Positions 59,893 to 64,000 of a stretch of DNA of 64,000 nt are shown here, piece by piece. Every line of letters starts with the position of its first letter. Position 1 is the first letter of the stretch. Source of the stretch: JAIRNF01 sp031551125 (GTDB taxonomy: Bacteria; Bacteroidota; Bacteroidia; Bacteroidales; UBA932); contig JAVBOB010000003.1 of NCBI GenBank assembly GCA_031551125.1, positions 1 through 64,000 on the forward strand. The letters run 5' to 3'. Below the pieces are notes generated by a model. The model searched no databases, was not told the DNA's origin, and was given only the letters and a program-made list of their open reading frames with translations. The position numbers and the translations under genes are program-made.

Positions 59893-60825
59893 ATGAAAAG
59901 AAAGAAGCGTAGCTTGCCGGTAGAAACGCAGTGCCGTAACTGCGGTGCCCACCTCAGCGGACGATATTGCCACGAGTGTGGGCAAGATGTGTTGAAAGGA
60001 ACTGAAAAATCGGTATTCCGGTTAAGCTACATCGCTATTGAAAACGCTTTCTCTCTCGACAACAAAATCTTTGTCACCCTTAAACGCCTGCTGTTTTCCC
60101 CCGGATACCTGAGCAAAGAATATGTAAAAGGACACATAGCTCGCTACGTACATCCGGCTAAGCTGTTTTGGTTCATCACGTTGTTGCTGTTCATGGTTAC
60201 CGCATGGTACCTAGCACGTGAAATCGATACTCAACAAGCAAAACAAAAGAATAAAACAGGCACAGAGCAAACGTTTAACGTTTCCTCGCTGATTGACAGC
60301 CTGGCAACTGCCGGACGCATCAAAGCATCCGATACAGCCAAACTAAACCTAATAGCGAGAAATGCTCAGGATGCGATAGCGATTTCAAAAGAAAAAGATA
60401 AGGAAAATCCGGATGCGAAGTATGATAAGCTGAAAAGGTTTATGTCAAATGCAACAACGTATCTTCCATACATCAGCCTCTTTTTCATTCCCGTTTTCGC
60501 ATTTTTGTTGCTACTATTCTTCCGCCGAAAACATTTGGCCTACATTGATCATTTTGTATTTGCCTTGCACTTTCATGCGTTTGTGTTTCTCCTTTTGCTA
60601 ATTTCTATCCTCTTAGTAATAGCCTTTCCTAAGCTGGCGTTACTCGGTTGGATAATGCTACTGTTACCCTATATTTATTTTTCCATCGCTGTATATCATT
60701 TTTATAAACCGAAAATTACAGGACTTATATTTCGTTCCCTGCTAGCTGCATTTATTTATTGTATTTTGTTGTCAACCATCATCGGATTGGCTACCGCACT
60801 TTTTACCAAAGGAGTGTACTGGTAG
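59893..60825 (+). CDS. DUF3667 membrane protein (first of two paralogues)
   Basis: A 310-aa protein: N-terminal zinc ribbon with CxxC pairs (CRNCGAHL at about 15-22 and CHECGQD at about 28-34), then the DUF3667 core with the family phrase FRLSYIAIENAFSLDNKIFVTLKRLL (positions about 40-65 of the protein; one known family hallmark is the FSLDNK segment) and several transmembrane helices (about 90-110, 195-215, 225-255, 265-290). Function unknown. Tandem with a paralogue 33 bp downstream. Confidence 0.85.
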   Translation: MKRKKRSLPVETQCRNCGAHLSGRYCHECGQDVLKGTEKSVFRLSYIAIENAFSLDNKIFVTLKRLLFSPGYLSKEYVKGHIARYVHPAKLFWFITLLLFMVTAWYLAREIDTQQAKQKNKTGTEQTFNVSSLIDSLATAGRIKASDTAKLNLIARNAQDAIAISKEKDKENPDAKYDKLKRFMSNATTYLPYISLFFIPVFAFLLLLFFRRKHLAYIDHFVFALHFHAFVFLLLLISILLVIAFPKLALLGWIMLLLPYIYFSIAVYHFYKPKITGLIFRSLLAAFIYCILLSTIIGLATALFTKGVYW

Positions 60826-60858
60826 CGTATAGCCATTGATACTGTGCATACTACATTA

Positions 60859-61773
60859 ATGAAAAGAAAACAGCCCACAGATACCCATTGCCGCAACTGC
60901 GAAACTCTACTGAAAGGCAGGTACTGCCACCAGTGTGGACAAGATGTGTATGCGGGTACCGAAAAGTCGGTATTTCGGTTAAGCTACATCGCTATTGAAA
61001 ACGCTTTCTCTCTCGACAACAAAATCTTTGTTACCCTCAAGCGCCTGCTGTTTTACCCCGGATATTTGAGCAAAGAATATATAAACGGACGCATTGTAAG
61101 CTACGTACATCCGGCTAAGCTGTTTTGGTTTATTGCGCTGGTACTATTTACCATTACCGCATGGACCGTATCAAAAGCGGTTAATGTTAACCGTAAAGAG
61201 ATTAATCAACAACGGCAAGAAATAATGCAAGATGTTGCCCAGCTGAAATATGCCGATAGTACCATCATAAGTAAGATTATTGAGAAGCACACAAAAGATA
61301 CAAACAAATCGTCATCATACACCATAACCGGTGATTGGGATGGCTTAGACGATATTGACAAGTACAGTTCCCAAGTACTCGGATACCTTCCCTATGCCAG
61401 CCCTACCGTTGTTCCGGCCTTTGCCTTTCTATTACTACTATTCTTTCGCCGGAAACACTTTGCTTATGTCGATCACTTTGTATTTGCGCTACACTTTCAC
61501 TCGTTTATTCTCATACTATTCATTTTGCTATTGTTATTAAATCTGCTATTTCCAAACGTCAGCTTCAGTACTCCCGCATCTATCGCTATTACTTTTATAC
61601 CCTACGTTTACTTTACAGTGGGCGTTTACCACCTTTATAAACCAAAAGTTGCAGGGCTGATTCTTAAACCTTTTTTCATTAGCGTCATATACTTCGTTGT
61701 TTTGCTAGTAGCAACAATAGTATTGACGTTGGCACTTATATTTATTATCACCGGTGAAAACCCGCTGAATTAA
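60859..61773 (+). CDS. DUF3667 membrane protein (second paralogue)
   Basis: A 304-aa paralogue of the preceding protein from the ATG at 60859: zinc ribbon (CRNCETL, CHQCGQD), the same FRLSYIAIENAFSLDNK segment and transmembrane pattern. At the DNA level the stretch from about 60966 to 61135 matches the first copy (60010-60180) almost exactly, while the middle and end have diverged, suggesting gene conversion or selection on the conserved core. Function unknown. Confidence 0.85.
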   Translation: MKRKQPTDTHCRNCETLLKGRYCHQCGQDVYAGTEKSVFRLSYIAIENAFSLDNKIFVTLKRLLFYPGYLSKEYINGRIVSYVHPAKLFWFIALVLFTITAWTVSKAVNVNRKEINQQRQEIMQDVAQLKYADSTIISKIIEKHTKDTNKSSSYTITGDWDGLDDIDKYSSQVLGYLPYASPTVVPAFAFLLLLFFRRKHFAYVDHFVFALHFHSFILILFILLLLLNLLFPNVSFSTPASIAITFIPYVYFTVGVYHLYKPKVAGLILKPFFISVIYFVVLLVATIVLTLALIFIITGENPLN

Positions 61774-61824
61774 AAAAAGTGACTATACTTGTGCTCAACT
61801 ATATTTAAAATAAAACAGCTATTA

Positions 61825-62688
61825 ATGAAACGTTATTTATCTCTAGTAAAATTTGCTCACACCTTGTTTGCCATGCCGTTTGCGCTTATTGGTTTCTTTT
61901 TGGCATACCACGAGCACCCTGAAATACCGTTTCGTTGGATACTACTTTTACTTGTAGTGCTATGTATGGTATTTGCCCGTAATGCGGCTATGGGTTTCAA
62001 CCGCTATGCCGACCGTAAGATTGATGCAAGAAACGAACGAACGGCAGAACGTGATATTCCCTCAGGAAAAATCAGCCCCCAATCAGCCCTCTGGTTCGTA
62101 ATTATAAATGCTGCTCTATTTTGTATAACCTGCGCGTTCATTAATAGGCTAACCCTTATACTGGCGCCTGTTGCGCTGGCTGTTGTGTTAGGCTACAGCT
62201 ACACCAAACGCTTTACCTCTCTTTGCCATTTTGTACTGGGTTTAGGCTTAGCTATTGCACCGGCGGGCGCCTACATTGCCGTTACCGGAAGCTTTGCCCC
62301 TACGCCATTCATATATTCGGCCATTGTGCTGCTATGGACGGCAGGCTTCGATATTATATACGCGCTACAAGACGAGGCATTTGATAACAGCGAGTCGCTG
62401 AAATCGATACCCGCCCGCATAGGGATAAAAAATGCGATGCTGGTTTCCAACCTGCTTCATTTTGTGGTAATGGGTTTTGTTATTTTTCTAGGAATATCAC
62501 AGGGTTTTGGTCTATTCTACACCATTGGTGCAGCAATATTTATTGTACTGCTAGCGTACCAGCACCTCATTATTAGCCCAACCGATTTACGACGAATAAA
62601 CGCAGCCTTCTTTACCACCAATGGAGCAGCCAGCGTGCTGTTTGCCATATTCAACATTCTTGAGTTTTACATTCATATTTCGCTTTAG
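61825..62688 (+). CDS. UbiA-family prenyltransferase (menaquinone pathway type)
   Basis: A 287-aa integral membrane prenyltransferase that attaches a polyprenyl chain to an aromatic acceptor. Motif 1 NxxxDxxxD is seen as Asn59, Asp63, Asp67 (GFNRYADRKIDARN) and motif 2 as DIIYALQDEAFD (about 175-186). The 'UbiA-other' class, including MqnP of the futalosine menaquinone route, fits the Bacteroidota setting, but the exact acceptor cannot be stated. Start at ATG 61825 with no nearby promoter box; 51 bp after the DUF3667 gene. Confidence 0.9.
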   Translation: MKRYLSLVKFAHTLFAMPFALIGFFLAYHEHPEIPFRWILLLLVVLCMVFARNAAMGFNRYADRKIDARNERTAERDIPSGKISPQSALWFVIINAALFCITCAFINRLTLILAPVALAVVLGYSYTKRFTSLCHFVLGLGLAIAPAGAYIAVTGSFAPTPFIYSAIVLLWTAGFDIIYALQDEAFDNSESLKSIPARIGIKNAMLVSNLLHFVVMGFVIFLGISQGFGLFYTIGAAIFIVLLAYQHLIISPTDLRRINAAFFTTNGAASVLFAIFNILEFYIHISL

Positions 62689-62785
62689 CGTGATGCGTTA
62701 AGCGTTAAACGAAAAAGCTAGATTTGCGTACTACGATATATGATATACGAAAAAGGTTGATCTATAATACATAAATAGCTATACC

Positions 62786-63310
62786 ATGATAGATAATACA
62801 TTTACCCCATTACACGTTGACGATTTACTGGTAAATCCTGTAAACCTTATTGCTAAAAACTGGATGCTGATTACTGCCGGAAACAGTACATCATACAACA
62901 CCATGACAGCCAGCTGGGGCGGGCTGGGGCATATGTGGAATAAGCCCTGTGCGTTTATCGTTATTCGTCCGCAACGCTACACGTTTGAGTTTACGGAACG
63001 TTTCGACTCATTCAGCCTTTGCTTCTTTGACGAAATTTACCGCCATGCGCTGAACGTTTGCGGAAGCAAATCCGGACGCAATACGGATAAGGTAAAGGAA
63101 GCCGGGCTCCACACGTTGTTTACTCCAAAAGGTACGCCTGTTTTTCGTGAAGCAAGCTTGGTACTGGAGTGCAAGAAGCTCTACGCTCAGCTTTGCGTTG
63201 AAGAAAACTTCATTGATAAATCAATTATTGATGCTGTTTACCCCAAAAAGGATTTCCATAAGCTGTACATTGCCGAAATAACGGATGCTTGGACGAAAGT
63301 TGGTGAATAA
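62786..63310 (+). CDS. flavin reductase family protein
   Basis: A 174-aa FMN-binding split-barrel protein. Segments typical of the flavin reductase-like fold are ITAGNSTSYNTMTASWGGLG (about residues 30-49) and KPCAFIVIRPQRYTFEF, where the FMN-binding loop is. It reduces free flavins with NAD(P)H in characterised members, but some are only FMN-binding. The neighbouring UbiA gene hints at quinone-linked chemistry. Likely separate from the alpha-oxoamine synthase that follows. Confidence 0.88.
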   Translation: MIDNTFTPLHVDDLLVNPVNLIAKNWMLITAGNSTSYNTMTASWGGLGHMWNKPCAFIVIRPQRYTFEFTERFDSFSLCFFDEIYRHALNVCGSKSGRNTDKVKEAGLHTLFTPKGTPVFREASLVLECKKLYAQLCVEENFIDKSIIDAVYPKKDFHKLYIAEITDAWTKVGE

Positions 63311-63595
63311 GTTAACCCAACTACTTGGTATAAAACTACCTCATGCGAGCGAAGCGAGGCAATCTGTTTTATTTGAGTAGATTGCTTCGCTTCGTTCTAT
63401 CACCCCCAACCCCCTAAAGGGGGCTTTGGTCTGTGCAAATAATTTGCAAACGTTTAGTTATTGCAGCAACCAAGCCCCCTTTAGGGGGTTGGGGGGTAAT
63501 CGTTAGCTATAAATCAACGCTAAGAATTGTTGTTCAACATACTATTTTCCCGCTTAGCTCTCGCAACTTGCTACTAACCATTCACCTAAAAATTG
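63311..63595. repeat. intergenic with family-C-like and inverted repeats
   Basis: A 'gaagcgaggcaatctg' inverted pair (63336-63400) and a partial family-C unit (63401-63441: CACCCCCAACCCCC..., TCTGTGCAAATAA) followed by a second G-rich hairpin (about 63470-63500: AAGCCCCC-TTTAGGGGG). No gene is seen. Confidence 0.55.
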
Positions 63596-63603
63596 TATTT
63601 TTG
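63596..63603 (+). promoter_or_regulatory. predicted -7 box for alpha-oxoamine synthase gene
   Basis: TATTTTTG matches TAnnTTTG, about 65 nt before the GTG start. Confidence 0.45.
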
Positions 63604-63668
63604 CAATTCAAAAATAGAATAACAGGTACACCAAAATTCGGAACCAGTTTAAACTAAAAGATAGTATC

Positions 63669-64000
63669 GTGGATATATTTGAAAAAATCAGAAACAGCTC
63701 GCAAGGCCCTCTTGGACAATACGCAAAAGATGTACATGGTTACCTCATGTTTCCTAAGCTTGAGGGCGAAATCCAACCTCGCGTAAAGTTTCGCGGTAAA
63801 GAAGTTCTTGCATGGAGTTTCAACAACTACCTAGGACTTGCTAACCACCCCGAAGTACGTAAGGCCGACGCCGAAGGTGCTGCACAGTTTGGTATGGCTG
63901 CCCCAATGGGCGCTCGTATGATGTCGGGACAAACCCGCTATCACGAACAGCTGGAGGATGAGCTCGCTGCTTTTGTAAGCAAGCCGGCCGCATACCTTTG
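63669..64000 (+). CDS. alpha-oxoamine synthase family PLP enzyme (partial, right edge)
   Basis: The 5' end of a class II PLP-dependent acyltransferase, start GTG at 63669 (MDIFEKIRNSSQGPLGQYAK); 110 codons are present before the edge. The segment VLAWSFNNYLGLANHPEVRK and GARMMSGQTRYHEQLEDELA match the N-terminal part of the fold (about 45-105). Homologues make sphingoid bases (serine palmitoyltransferase), glycine-derived KBL, or cysteate-derived capnine in Bacteroidota (CapA type, by memory); the PLP lysine lies beyond the edge so the subclass is open. Confidence 0.9.
   Translation, partial: MDIFEKIRNSSQGPLGQYAKDVHGYLMFPKLEGEIQPRVKFRGKEVLAWSFNNYLGLANHPEVRKADAEGAAQFGMAAPMGARMMSGQTRYHEQLEDELAAFVSKPAAYL

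Overview
The window comes from a Bacteroidota chromosome, most likely Bacteroidales-like; the genus cannot be fixed from the sequence. Support comes from recurring TAnnTTTG promoter boxes, lack of Shine-Dalgarno sequences at most starts, many MKK-type signal peptides and lipoboxes, and marker families: DUF5686 outer-membrane protein, DUF1573, YfbK-type vWA protein, M28 peptidase, DUF3667, TPR-type hybrid-less histidine kinase with LuxR regulator, LptE/SecG next to a sigma-54 activator, and the Bacteroidota form of nrfHA with ResB/CcsA cytochrome c maturation. Gene content is mostly chromosomal housekeeping with small accessory patches. No CRISPR array, complete insertion sequence, phage or plasmid gene was seen.

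Layout. 1-1430: left-edge SDR gene, a 0.7-kb gene-free stretch and tRNA-Arg(TCT); this may be one end of an integrated island. 1.5-9.4 kb (minus): folD, a TPR and a TonB-C-like secreted pair, ffh, argS, an M28 peptidase homologue lacking its catalytic Glu. 9.5-18 kb: mtgA, ComF, a stand-alone HsdR-N nuclease-fold protein, DUF1573, DUF5686, OsmC, fabD, tRNA-Arg(CCG). 18.3-22.8 kb (plus): nrfH-nrfA-resB-ccsA-ygbA, a nitrite ammonification and nitrosative-stress operon with a well placed Crp/Fnr-type palindrome. 23-30.5 kb: large AsmA protein, AlkD-like DNA glycosylase, a truncated MmcQ remnant, AraC regulator, VOC and SRPBCC proteins. 30-34 kb (minus): Ca-type P-ATPase with GNAT, TonB-like protein. 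34.5-37 kb (minus): LuxR response regulator and TPR histidine kinase, with twin palindromes at the promoter. 37.4-41.2 kb (plus): secreted lipoproteins, DUF805 and a small beta-barrel. 41.5-44.3 kb: sigma-54 activator-lptE-TPR-secG. 44.5-48 kb: ECF sigma factor, tsaD, OprP-type porin. 48-52.8 kb (minus): MBOAT plus two SGNH proteins plus LEA-type lipoprotein, an extracellular O-acylation module. 53.7 kb: vWA protein. 56.3-64 kb (plus): pheT, membrane protein, two DUF3667 paralogues, UbiA prenyltransferase, flavin reductase, alpha-oxoamine synthase (cut by the right edge).

Intergenic DNA is unusual: it is packed with dispersed hairpin-forming repeats of at least five kinds, some present as near full-length inverted or direct copies far apart in the window. 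In at least two places a repeat seems to have truncated a gene (a 4Fe-4S protein at 52986 and a start at 37301), and in two others a repeat sits between a promoter and its start codon (argS, DUF5686 gene). The strongest candidates for new biology are the twin-palindrome control region of the TPR kinase, the nrf-ygbA regulon signal, the catalytically altered M28 protein and the repeat families themselves. Base composition statements are from counts by eye on short stretches.
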